A program made the position numbers and the translations under genes. Positions 52,975 through 60,808 of a stretch of 64,000 nucleotides of DNA are shown in pieces. The number at the start of each line of letters is the position of its first letter. Positions within the stretch are counted from its first letter, which is position 1. This stretch comes from Runella sp. SP2. Lineage in GTDB: Bacteria > Bacteroidota > Bacteroidia > Cytophagales > Spirosomataceae. The DNA lies in the NCBI RefSeq assembly GCF_003711225.1, contig NZ_CP031030.1, positions 1,116,001 through 1,180,000 on the forward strand. Direction: 5' to 3'. The notes below the pieces were generated by a model. The model was not told the DNA's origin, made no database searches, and saw only the letters and a program-made list of their open reading frames with translations.

Positions 52975-53739
52975 ATGCTTCCAAATCAAAGAAGAGAAAA
53001 AATATTAGAGCTGTTGTACGAGGACGGCTCTGCCAAAGTGGTGGATTTAGCACACTTGTTCAAAGTAACCGAAGTGACGATTCGGCAAGATTTAGAAAAG
53101 CTTGAAAAAGAGGGGATTGTGGTGCGCGAACACGGAGGGGCATATTTGAAAAGTGTGCGCGAACAAGTAAGCTCGTTTTCGTTGGCCCACCAAGAAAATA
53201 TGGATAAAAAGGAAATCATTGCGGCCACCTGCCTCGACTATATCGACAACGGTGACACGATTATTTTGGATTCGGGAAGTACAACGACAGAAATCGCAAA
53301 AAAAATCAAAGGAAACCGCCGCCTGACAGTTATCACCAATGCCATGAACATTGGTTTGATGCTGGGAGCGGAACAAAACATCGAAGTGATTCTAACAGGA
53401 GGTGAATTTAAACCACCTACGTTGTCGCTGACGGGTCAGAAAGCCGCCGATTTTTTCAAAGGGATTCACGTCCAAAAATTGTTTTTAGCCACGGCAGGAA
53501 TTTCGCTCAAAGCGGGACTTACCTACCCTAGTATCAGCGACTTAGTGGTAAAAAAAGCGATGATTGACGCCGCCGAAACTACCTACTTGGTTGCCGATTC
53601 GAGCAAGGTGGGAAAAAGTGCGTTTGCGAGCCTTGGAGCGTTGTCGCTGATTAATTATTTGATTACTGATAATGGCATAGAAGATGCTCATTTACAGCTT
53701 TTTAAGCAAAATGACATTGAAGTGATTATTGCGAAATAA
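52975..53739 (+). CDS. DeoR family transcriptional regulator
   Basis: 254 residues from the ATG at 52975 (MLPNQRREKILELL); the frame upstream to 52843 gives a non-homologous hydrophobic extension and is rejected. N-terminal winged helix VVDLAHLFKVTEVTIRQDLEKLEKEG and effector-binding C-terminal domain with LDSGSTTTEIAKKI, VITNAMNIG, LTGGEF and LFLATAGIS. DeoR regulators usually sense phosphorylated sugars, which fits the kinase and transketolase operon that follows. Probably controls its own operon and the divergent susCD genes. Confidence 0.93.
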   Translation: MLPNQRREKILELLYEDGSAKVVDLAHLFKVTEVTIRQDLEKLEKEGIVVREHGGAYLKSVREQVSSFSLAHQENMDKKEIIAATCLDYIDNGDTIILDSGSTTTEIAKKIKGNRRLTVITNAMNIGLMLGAEQNIEVILTGGEFKPPTLSLTGQKAADFFKGIHVQKLFLATAGISLKAGLTYPSISDLVVKKAMIDAAETTYLVADSSKVGKSAFASLGALSLINYLITDNGIEDAHLQLFKQNDIEVIIAK

Positions 53740-53746
53740 CGGTCAA

Positions 53747-53864
53747 GGCTGAAGCCCTTAATAAAGGAAATATCGGGTTATCCCCATGCTAAACAAACTC
53801 TCCTCTAACTACGCCCTTCAGGGCGTGGAAAAGAAGGTCAAGATAATTAAGAAGGGCTTCAGCC
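53747..53864. repeat. Composite REP-like palindrome
   Basis: GGCTGAAGCCCTT (53747-53759) and AAGGGCTTCAGCC (53852-53864) are inverted copies enclosing a central palindrome ACGCCCTTCAGGGCGT (53811-53826). It fills the gap between the deoR and isomerase genes and could act as a transcriptional or RNA-stability element. Confidence 0.75.
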
Positions 53865-53898
53865 CTGACAAACCTCATTTAAAAAGAATTGATAGAAA

Positions 53899-55296
53899 AT
53901 GGCAAGTATTGGTATCATCATCGGAAACAGGGATTTTTTTCCAGATAGTTTGGTAGAAAAGGCAAGAACCGAAATCATCGATGTTTTTGCGAAGTTGAAA
54001 CTTACCCCTATCCTTTTGGACAGCAACGACACCAAACTGGGCGGAGTAGAGACGTTTAAAGAAGCCCAAAAATGTGCCGATTTGTTCAAAGCTCACCGCG
54101 AAGAAATCAGCGGAATTTTGGTCCTTTTACCCAACTTCGGTGATGAAAAAGGCGTGGCAGATACGCTGAAATTAGCCAACCTGAACGTTCCTGTGTTGGT
54201 TCAAGCCTACCCCGATGAGTTGAGCAAAATGAACGTCGTCAATCGCCGCGATTCGTGGTGCGGGAAGATTTCGGTTTGCAATAACTTATACCAATACGGC
54301 ATCAAATACACCCTTACCAGTCAGCACGTTAGCTCACCTTCTTCGGCGGAGTTTCAGAAAGATTTGACGGATTTTGTGGCCGTTTGTCGCGTGGTAAAAG
54401 GGTTGAAAAATGTGCGTATCGGTGCCATTGGCGCACGACCTGGGGCGTTTAATACGGTACGATATTCCGAAAAAATCCTTCAACGAAACGGCATTACGGT
54501 AACGACCTTCGACCTTTCGGAGATTCTCGGTCGGGCCAATAAATTGACGGCCGATAGTGCCGTCGTAAAACAACATTTAGAATCCATCAATGCCTACGCG
54601 CCCAAAGGAAAAACGCCGAATGAAGCAATGCTCCAAATTGCGAAACTAGACGTAGTATTGAAGGAAATCATGGAAGAAAACGCCCTCGACGCCACCGCCA
54701 TTCAGTGCTGGACGAGTTTGCAACAAAACTACGGTTGCAACGTCTGCACAAGCATGAGTATCATGAGCGAAAACATGCTTCCAAGTGCGTGTGAGGTGGA
54801 CGTGACGGGGACGTTGAGCATGTACGCCATGCAGTTGGCGTCGGGCTCACCGAGTGCGTTGGTGGATTGGAACAACAACTACGCCGACGATGAAAACAAG
54901 TGCGTGCTCTTCCACTGTGGCAACTGGGCGAAGTCGTTTTTGCCTGATATTCAGATAAGTAATGCGCCGATTTTGGGTACTTCGGTAGGGGTTGAAAATA
55001 CCTACGGTGCTTTGGATGGCCGTACGCCCGCCATGCCGCTGACCTACGGGCGTATCAGCACCGACGACCCGAAGGGCATCATCAAAGCGTACATCGGTGA
55101 AGGTGATTTAACCAACGACCCACTTACGACATTTGGAAACCGTGCCGTAGCTCAAATTCCTGATTTGCAAGGACTCATGAAATACGTTTGTCGCAATGGC
55201 TTTGAGCACCACGTCGTGATGAACGCCTCAAAAACAGCGGACATTCTAAAAGAAGCGCTGGAGAATTACATGGGTTGGGAGGTATATCAGCATTAA
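53899..55296 (+). CDS. L-fucose/L-arabinose isomerase family protein
   Basis: 465 residues with the fucose/arabinose isomerase fold. Likely metal and catalytic positions: Glu299 (ACEVDVTG), Asp323 (ALVDWNNNY) and His339 (VLFHCGNW); also IGAIGARPGAFNTVRYSEKIL and the C-terminal RNGFEHHVVM. Substrates in this family range from L-fucose and L-arabinose to other aldoses. Because a split transketolase, a pentose-type ABC transporter and an FGGY kinase follow, it probably converts the imported aldose to a ketose for phosphorylation (inference). Confidence 0.85.
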   Translation: MASIGIIIGNRDFFPDSLVEKARTEIIDVFAKLKLTPILLDSNDTKLGGVETFKEAQKCADLFKAHREEISGILVLLPNFGDEKGVADTLKLANLNVPVLVQAYPDELSKMNVVNRRDSWCGKISVCNNLYQYGIKYTLTSQHVSSPSSAEFQKDLTDFVAVCRVVKGLKNVRIGAIGARPGAFNTVRYSEKILQRNGITVTTFDLSEILGRANKLTADSAVVKQHLESINAYAPKGKTPNEAMLQIAKLDVVLKEIMEENALDATAIQCWTSLQQNYGCNVCTSMSIMSENMLPSACEVDVTGTLSMYAMQLASGSPSALVDWNNNYADDENKCVLFHCGNWAKSFLPDIQISNAPILGTSVGVENTYGALDGRTPAMPLTYGRISTDDPKGIIKAYIGEGDLTNDPLTTFGNRAVAQIPDLQGLMKYVCRNGFEHHVVMNASKTADILKEALENYMGWEVYQH

Positions 55297-55318
55297 AAAA
55301 TGGGTGCCTGAATTTGCA

Positions 55319-55386
55319 TTTATCTGCGTACAAAAATGGGGACGCAGATAAACGCAGATTCTATGAAACGCAGATTGTCGCAGATT
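55319..55386. repeat. ATCTGCGT/ACGCAGAT repeat cluster, left side of the GxxExxY gene
   Basis: TTTATCTGCGT (55319-55329) and ACGCAGATAAA (55342-55352) form an inverted pair; two more degenerate ACGCAGATT words follow at about 55352-55386 and end directly at the ATG at 55387. Confidence 0.85.
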
Positions 55387-55788
55387 ATGGTTGAGGACGG
55401 CAAACATAAGGAGTTGACAGAACAAATCATTAAGGCTTTTTACAAGGTTTATAACGAGTTGGGACATGGTTTTTTAGAAAAAGTCTATCAAAACTCGCTG
55501 TACATCGAATTAAAAAGGATGGGACTTAATGTAGAACCTCAGAAGCAAATAAAAGTATATTACCAGGGCTTTGAGGTAGGGGAATATTATCCAGATATGA
55601 TTGTAAATGAATCTGTTATACTTGAATTAAAGGCGGCGGAAGCTATTGTTGTAGAATTTGAAAATCAAGTACTTAATTATTTAAGAACTACTAATATAGA
55701 AGTTGGTTTGCTTTTGAATTTTGGGGTAAAGCCCGAAGTGAGGCGAAAAGTATTTGCTAATACAAACAAGAAATTAAAATCAGCGTAA
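55387..55788 (+). CDS. GxxExxY protein (PD-(D/E)XK nuclease-like)
   Basis: 133 residues from the ATG at 55387 (MVEDGKHKELTEQII). The name motif is GFLEKVY (within GHGFLEKVYQNSLYIEL). A PD-(D/E)XK-like pattern follows: Glu in GxxE, then YYPDMIVNESVILELKA (Asp, then E-x-K). The C-terminus is LLLNFGVKPEVRRKVF. Biochemical role is unknown; a nuclease function follows only from the motif. The upstream frame from 55336 would translate ATCTGCGT repeats and is rejected. The stop codon lies inside the downstream repeat cluster, so the gene fits exactly between repeats. It interrupts an otherwise metabolic operon and is more AT-rich. Confidence 0.85.
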   Translation: MVEDGKHKELTEQIIKAFYKVYNELGHGFLEKVYQNSLYIELKRMGLNVEPQKQIKVYYQGFEVGEYYPDMIVNESVILELKAAEAIVVEFENQVLNYLRTTNIEVGLLLNFGVKPEVRRKVFANTNKKLKSA

Positions 55789-55831
55789 ATCTGCGTTATT
55801 TATATCTGCGTCATCTGCGTACCAAAAAGGG
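55784..55831. repeat. ATCTGCGT repeat cluster, right side of the GxxExxY gene
   Basis: ATCTGCGTT (55789-55797), ATCTGCGT (55804-55811) and CATCTGCGT (55812-55820), then ACCAAAAAGGG. They are inverted relative to the left cluster's ACGCAGAT words. The string ATCTGCGTAC-(C)AAAAA-GGG also repeats directly the left border at 55322-55341. Confidence 0.85.
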
Positions 55832-55883
55832 TTCAGATGACACAGGTTCTTTCAGAAATACAGATTTTCAGGGATAAAATAGC

Positions 55884-56693
55884 ATGGAAAATCTTAAAGA
55901 AAAATCACGAGAATACCGCCGTAACATCCTCAAATACATTTACAAAGCCAAGGCGGGGCATACGGGAGGGTCGTTGTCGTGCATTGATATTCTCAATGTG
56001 TTGTACAACGAAGTGCTCAATGTTTCGCCCGAAACGTTCACTTCGCCCGACCGCGACCGCTATATTCAGAGCAAAGGGCACTGTGTGGAAGCGTTGTTTG
56101 TGGTGCTGGCCGATAAAGGTTTTTTCCCAGAGTCCGACCTTGAAACGCTTTGTAAATACCAGTCGCACTATATTGGACATCCTACGCGAAAAGTAAATGG
56201 AGTGGAGCAAAATACGGGGGCGTTGGGGCATGGCCTTCCGATGAGTGCGGGTGTGGCTTTGGCGGCAAAAATGGATAACCGCGATTATCGCGTCTTTACA
56301 TTGATGGGCGACGGCGAGCTACCCGAAGGCTCCAACTGGGAAGCGGCACTTACCGCAGCGCATTATAAATTGGATAACCTCTGTGCGATTGTGGATTTGA
56401 ACGGTTTGCAAATTACGGGGCCGACCAAAGACGTGTGTAATACCGAACCTTTGGACAAAAAATTTGAGAGCTTTGGCTGGGCGGTGCGCCATGTGGACGG
56501 CAACGATGTGGTTGCCCTAAAAGAAGCTTTTGACGCTTTGCCATTTGAAAAGGGAAAGCCGAGCGTGATTATTGCCCATACGGTGAAAGGCAAAGGAGTG
56601 AGTTTTATGGAAAATGACCTTAAATGGCACCACGGCGTCCCAACCGAAGAGCAATATAAAATAGCGATGCAGGAACTAAGCACAGCCCCCTAA
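55884..56693 (+). CDS. Transketolase, N-terminal (thiamine-pyrophosphate-binding) subunit
   Basis: 269 residues, the first third of a normal transketolase. TPP/Mg motif GDGELPEGSNWEAAL (residues 142-156) with Asn173 (DLNG); also KAGHTGGSLSC, SKGHCVEALF and TGALGHGLPMSAG. Forms a two-subunit enzyme with the next gene. Split transketolases of this kind serve special ketose phosphates, for example apulose-4-phosphate (AptA/AptB) or sulfo-sugars, as well as the general pentose route. The last residues (STAP, stop) are encoded within a CCCCCTAACCCCC-type repeat. Confidence 0.92.
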   Translation: MENLKEKSREYRRNILKYIYKAKAGHTGGSLSCIDILNVLYNEVLNVSPETFTSPDRDRYIQSKGHCVEALFVVLADKGFFPESDLETLCKYQSHYIGHPTRKVNGVEQNTGALGHGLPMSAGVALAAKMDNRDYRVFTLMGDGELPEGSNWEAALTAAHYKLDNLCAIVDLNGLQITGPTKDVCNTEPLDKKFESFGWAVRHVDGNDVVALKEAFDALPFEKGKPSVIIAHTVKGKGVSFMENDLKWHHGVPTEEQYKIAMQELSTAP

Positions 56694-56791
56694 CCCCCAA
56701 TGGGGGAATTCTGTAACGGGTAGCATAAAATATTGATTAAATAAAATGGGTAATGAAATACTAAAAGCCCCCATTGGGGGTACGGGGGCTG
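56684..56791. repeat. Inverted pair of CCCCCATTGGGGG elements between transketolase subunit genes
   Basis: AGCCCCCTAACCCCCAATGG at 56684 onward and, 60-80 bases later, the inverted copy AGCCCCCATTGGGGGTACGG ending in GGGGGCT (about 56767-56791). The left copy contains the stop of the first subunit; the right copy is the first codons of the second. The two could pair over the start codon at 56746. Confidence 0.75.
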
Positions 56792-57726
56792 CCAATCAAG
56801 ACGTGTTTTCCGCAACACTCCAAGAATTGGCCGCGACCGACCGCAACATCGTGGTCGTTACCAGCGATTCGCGCGGTTCGGGGAAATTGGTGCCGTTTGG
56901 TAAAAAATACCCCGCGCAAATTGTCGAAGTAGGGATTGCCGAACAAAACTTAGTAGGCATGGCAGCGGGATTGGCCTCGGCAGGAAAAAAAGTATTTGCC
57001 GTGTCTCCTGCTTGTTTTTTAACCGCACGAGCGCTGGAACAAATCAAAAACGACGTGGCCTACTCCAATAACCCCGTGAAACTCATCGGAATCAGCGCGG
57101 GAGTGAGTTACGGAGCGTTGGGTTCGACGCACCATAGTTTGCACGATTTTGCAGTGCTTCGTGCCATTCATAACATGACGATTGTTGTCCCCGCCGATAG
57201 CTTTGAAACCACTCAGGCAGTACAGCAAGTAGCCGCATCGGAGCAGCCGTATTACCTGCGTTTTGGCAAGAAACCCATGCCTTTGTTGGACGAGACAGGC
57301 GAAACAACTTTCCAAATCGGCAAAGGACGCGTAATTCGACGGGGGAGCGACGTGGCCATTATTGCCAATGGCGAAACGGTGTTTCCCGCCCTGCAAGCCG
57401 CCCGAAAATTAGCGACTGAAAATGGAATCGAAGCCACGGTAGTAAGTATGCACACCATCAAGCCTTTGGATGAAAAATTATTGTCCGAACTTGCTCTTGA
57501 ATGTAAAGCCATCCTGACCGTAGAAGAACATAGCGTGAATGGAGGTTTGGGTGAAGCGTGCGCGTCGTGGTTGCTGAAAAATCGTTACCACAAACCGTTT
57601 GATATTCTCGGCATCCCCGACGAATACACCGTTACGGGCTCACAAGTGGAAATTTTGAATCATTACGGAATTTCGGAAAGTGGGATTGCCTCACGAGTAA
57701 AAACACTCCTAAACACCTTGACATGA
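56746..57726 (+). CDS. Transketolase, C-terminal (pyrimidine-binding) subunit
   Basis: 326 residues. The catalytic Glu that activates the cofactor is Glu66 in [18 protein letters not shown]; then [31 protein letters not shown], and the C-terminal domain with [11 protein letters not shown] and [12 protein letters not shown]. Partner of the preceding gene, 52 bases apart. The first dozen residues ([10 protein letters not shown]) derive from a palindromic repeat and are not part of the normal domain. The stop overlaps the next start by four bases. Confidence 0.92.
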   Translation: MGNEILKAPIGGTGAANQDVFSATLQELAATDRNIVVVTSDSRGSGKLVPFGKKYPAQIVEVGIAEQNLVGMAAGLASAGKKVFAVSPACFLTARALEQIKNDVAYSNNPVKLIGISAGVSYGALGSTHHSLHDFAVLRAIHNMTIVVPADSFETTQAVQQVAASEQPYYLRFGKKPMPLLDETGETTFQIGKGRVIRRGSDVAIIANGETVFPALQAARKLATENGIEATVVSMHTIKPLDEKLLSELALECKAILTVEEHSVNGGLGEACASWLLKNRYHKPFDILGIPDEYTVTGSQVEILNHYGISESGIASRVKTLLNTLT

Positions 57727-59120
57727 AACGCCTTTTGTTATTTCTAACCCTGTCGCTTACTCTGCAACTCTACGCTCAATCACCCGAAAAAAGGCGTGTA
57801 TTGGTGCTGACCGACATCGAAAACGAACCCGACGACACTGAGTCGATGGTGCGGTTTTTGGTTTATTCCAATCAATGGGACATTGAGGGCATCGTCGCCA
57901 CGACCTCCGTTCATCAGCGCGAACGTGTCGCTCCCGAAAGCATTCGGAAGATTGTCAATGCCTACGACAAAGTGCGTAGCAACCTGCTTTTGCACGAAAA
58001 AGGTTTTCCCGAAACCAGCTATTTGTTGAGCATTATCAAATCAGGCCTGCCTAAATTTGGCATGGAAGCCATTGGCGAAGGGAAAGATTCGGAAGGCTCC
58101 GAATGGATTATTCGTCAGGCCGATAAAGCCGATCCGCGCCCGTTGTGGATACCCGTTTGGGGCGGTGCCAATTGCCTCGCGCAAGCCCTTTGGAAAGTAA
58201 AAATGACCCGCACGCCCGACGAAGTGGCTAAGTTTGTGGCCAAACTTCGGGTTTATACCATTTCCGACCAAGACGACACGGGGCCGTGGATTCGCAAAAA
58301 CTTCCCGCAGTTGTTTTACATCGCGAGTCCAGGGTTTCACGCCAACGGAGCGTACCACTATTCTACGTGGACGGGCATCAGCGGCGATAAATTTCACGGA
58401 CGTTTTTCAGGAGGTAACTTTAGCATTGTTGATAATCCCTGGTTGGAGCAACACATCCGCAAAAACCACGGGCCGTTGGGCGAGGAATACCCTGCCGTGA
58501 AGTTTTTGATGGAAGGCGATACCCCTACGTTTTTATACTTAATGGAAAACGGCCTAAGCGACCCCGAGCATCCCAATTGGGGCAACTGGGGCGGGCGTTA
58601 TGAGTTTTATACCCCACGTACCCAAAAATGGTTTTACGAACCCGAAACCCGCCCGATGTGGGCCGATGCCGTGGACGAAGTGTTGGGCGCTGATAGCGTT
58701 TACCATACAGGAAATCAAGCCACGATTTGGCGCTGGCGCGAGGCGTATCAGTACGATTTTGCGGCCCGAATGGACTGGTGCGTAAAGCCTTACAAAGAAG
58801 CAAATCACCCGCCCGTGGCGAAATTGGGCCATGCCAACTTGCTCAAAGCAAAAAGTGGCGAAAAAGTACAATTGAGCGCCCAAGGCAGCACCGACCCCGA
58901 CGGCAATAGTTTGCGTTATGATTGGATGTATTATGCCGAACCTGGCACGTACGGAAACAAAAATGGCATTCAGCTCACCGACCGCAAGAAAGCGGAGACA
59001 TCGTTTGTCGCTCCCAAAGTGACCCAACCCGAAACTATCCATATTGTGTTGGCTGTCACTGATAATGGCACGCCTGCCCTGACGCGTTATCAACGGGTAA
59101 TTGTGACTGTTTTTCCTTAA
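57723..59120 (+). CDS. Exported DUF1593 (nucleoside-hydrolase-like) protein
   Basis: 465 residues, signal peptide ([15 protein letters not shown]). N-terminal nucleoside-hydrolase-like domain: [21 protein letters not shown] (Asp cluster resembling the ribohydrolase calcium site), [17 protein letters not shown] and [18 protein letters not shown]. The C-terminal immunoglobulin-like domain contains [24 protein letters not shown] (two parts, about residues 385-410). Matches DUF1593/Sde182-type proteins of plant-polysaccharide degraders. It overlaps the transketolase gene by ATGA, so it belongs to the operon; it may liberate the pentose outside the cell (inference). Confidence 0.85.
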   Translation: MKRLLLFLTLSLTLQLYAQSPEKRRVLVLTDIENEPDDTESMVRFLVYSNQWDIEGIVATTSVHQRERVAPESIRKIVNAYDKVRSNLLLHEKGFPETSYLLSIIKSGLPKFGMEAIGEGKDSEGSEWIIRQADKADPRPLWIPVWGGANCLAQALWKVKMTRTPDEVAKFVAKLRVYTISDQDDTGPWIRKNFPQLFYIASPGFHANGAYHYSTWTGISGDKFHGRFSGGNFSIVDNPWLEQHIRKNHGPLGEEYPAVKFLMEGDTPTFLYLMENGLSDPEHPNWGNWGGRYEFYTPRTQKWFYEPETRPMWADAVDEVLGADSVYHTGNQATIWRWREAYQYDFAARMDWCVKPYKEANHPPVAKLGHANLLKAKSGEKVQLSAQGSTDPDGNSLRYDWMYYAEPGTYGNKNGIQLTDRKKAETSFVAPKVTQPETIHIVLAVTDNGTPALTRYQRVIVTVFP

Positions 59121-59164
59121 ACAATGAGTGTATGTTTCATCAGAAAAAAATAACGAGCGTCATC

Positions 59165-59222
59165 CAGCAAGTAAGCCTCCGTGTTACTCCGTGCCAAACT
59201 CCGAGAAACTCTGTGTCCGAAA
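59165..59222. repeat. CTCCGTGTT / CTCTGTGT degenerate repeat
   Basis: CCTCCGTGTTACTCCGTGCC and CTCCGAGAAACTCTGTGTCC are head-to-tail variants of a CTCCGTG word. They lie between the DUF1593 and solute-binding-protein genes and inflate the apparent N-terminus of the latter. Confidence 0.65.
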
Positions 59223-59239
59223 AAAGTACTGCATGGCTT

Positions 59240-60178
59240 ATGCTTCGATTAGGGGGCTTTTTTCTGTTTCTGCTACTTGTGGGTTGTTCGGAGAAAAAAG
59301 ATTCAAACGCCCCGAAAAAGATGGCGATTATCATTTCGACCCTCAACAATCCTTGGTTTGTGTTTTTGGCCGACAATGCCGCCGCCAAAGCCAAAGAATT
59401 GGGCTACGAAACCAAAATTTTTGATTCTCAAAACAACACGGCGTTAGAATCCGACCACTTTGAAAATGCGTTGGTGTCGGGGTACAGTGCCGTTTTGTTT
59501 AACCCCACGGATGCCGAAGGCTCGGTCGTAAATGTGCGCAAAGCCAAAGCCGCGGGCGTTCCTGTGTTTTGTATGGATCGTGAAATCAACGCCACCGATG
59601 CCGCTACATCACAAATTTTGTCGGATAGCTATTCGGGCTGTGTAGAATTGGCCAAGCTTTTTGTGCAACAAACCAATAAAAAAGGCACGTACGTCGAGCT
59701 GCTTGGACTGGTGGGCGACAACAATACGTGGGCGCGTTCACAAGGGTTTCACAGCGTGGTTGACAACTATCCAAGCCTCAAAATGGTGGCGCAACAAAGT
59801 GCCGATTTTGACCGAAATAAAGCCATGGACGTCATGGAGTCGATTTTACAGGCGAATCCCAACATTGACGCCGTTTTTTGTGGCAACGACGCCATGGCGA
59901 TGGGAGCCTACCAAGCCCTTGCGGCAGCGGGAAAAGCCAGCAAAGTAAAAGTATTTGGCTTTGACGGGGCCGATGACGTGGTTTCGGCCATTAAGGACGG
60001 AAAAATCGTGGCGACGGGGATGCAGTTTCCGAAAGTAATGGCCCAAACGGCTGCCATTTATGCCGACGAATATTTGAAAGGCAAACGTGAATTTGCCCAA
60101 AAACTACCCGTAGCTGTGGAATTAGTCACCAAAAAGAACATCGAAAACTATGCCGCTTTTGGAAAAAAAGAACAATAA
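59240..60178 (+). CDS. Ribose-type ABC transporter substrate-binding lipoprotein (RbsB family)
   Basis: About 312 residues from the ATG at 59240, with an SPII signal (FFLFLLLVGCSEKKD). Periplasmic-binding-protein type 1: MAIIISTLNNPWFVFLAD, VSGYSAVLFNPTDAEGS, VPVFCMDREINATDA, LLGLVGDNNTWARSQGF, NIDAVFCGNDAMAMGAYQAL and VFGFDGADDVVSAI. The lipid anchor is unusual for a ribose-binding protein of Gram-negative proteobacteria but common in this phylum. The upstream frame to 59132 reads through repeat sequence. Sugar specificity unknown; probably a pentose. Confidence 0.9.
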   Translation: MLRLGGFFLFLLLVGCSEKKDSNAPKKMAIIISTLNNPWFVFLADNAAAKAKELGYETKIFDSQNNTALESDHFENALVSGYSAVLFNPTDAEGSVVNVRKAKAAGVPVFCMDREINATDAATSQILSDSYSGCVELAKLFVQQTNKKGTYVELLGLVGDNNTWARSQGFHSVVDNYPSLKMVAQQSADFDRNKAMDVMESILQANPNIDAVFCGNDAMAMGAYQALAAAGKASKVKVFGFDGADDVVSAIKDGKIVATGMQFPKVMAQTAAIYADEYLKGKREFAQKLPVAVELVTKKNIENYAAFGKKEQ

Positions 60179-60788
60179 AACTTCTGTCTGGCTCAAGTAC
60201 GGAATTGGGAGCGTAGTGTTGCTACTTTTGGCATACAATTCGGTGTATTTTAGGAAGTTGGACGAAGTGAAAGCCGAGGCTTCGGGGAAGTTTGATGCCG
60301 CCGCTTTTGCCAAAACTTTTTTGGAAAAACAGCTTACGCCAAAACTGGCTACCGCTCCTGATATTGACGAACTCACAACCTTGCTTTCGACCGATAAAAA
60401 CAAGGCGTTTGATACTTATTCGCACGCGACGGCGATTGGTAACATCCGTTATTTTTTGGTGAAAGGTCAAGGAACCATTACCAAAATCAACGAAAACGAC
60501 CTGACGATTCAGACCCCAAAACAGCAGTTGACGCTTGCCATGGAGTTTATTTACGGCAATGCTTTGCGGGATGCCTCTGGGGAGTTTGACATTACAAAAT
60601 TTACCAAAACGGCCGACATCAACAACGTCTCGTCCGAACTCAATAAACTCATTCGGGCGTCGGTGGTATTTCCGTTTCGTCCCAAAGCCAAAGTAGGGGA
60701 TACCGTACAGTTTGCGGGAGCGATTGCACTCAATAAAGAACACCTGAATTTGGCTGAGATTGAAGTTGTCCCTGCGTCGTTAAAATAA
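60150..60788 (+). CDS. DUF2291 family membrane-anchored protein
   Basis: 212 residues: one N-terminal membrane segment (YGIGSVVLLLLAYNSVYF), then an extracytoplasmic domain with KFDAAAFAKTFLEKQL, YFLVKGQGTI, IYGNALRDASGEFDI and FPFRPKAKVGDTVQFAGAI. Matches DUF2291, a family found next to ribose-like ABC transporter genes. Overlaps the binding-protein gene by 29 bases, so the start could lie a little downstream. Likely an accessory of the importer; mechanism unknown. Confidence 0.85.
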   Translation: MPLLEKKNNKTSVWLKYGIGSVVLLLLAYNSVYFRKLDEVKAEASGKFDAAAFAKTFLEKQLTPKLATAPDIDELTTLLSTDKNKAFDTYSHATAIGNIRYFLVKGQGTITKINENDLTIQTPKQQLTLAMEFIYGNALRDASGEFDITKFTKTADINNVSSELNKLIRASVVFPFRPKAKVGDTVQFAGAIALNKEHLNLAEIEVVPASLK

Positions 60789-60808
60789 ATTACCGCAATA
60801 GGTTTTAT

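Noticed and set aside
55336-55386. N-terminal extension of the GxxExxY protein
   Set aside because: It translates ATCTGCGT-type repeats; the family domain begins at the ATG at 55387.
55319-55831. CRISPR array
   Set aside because: Repeats are 8-11 bases, irregularly spaced and in both orientations, without unique spacers or cas genes.
59132-59239. N-terminal extension of the sugar-binding protein
   Set aside because: It reads through a CTCCGTGTT repeat and would bury the lipoprotein signal; start moved to 59240.
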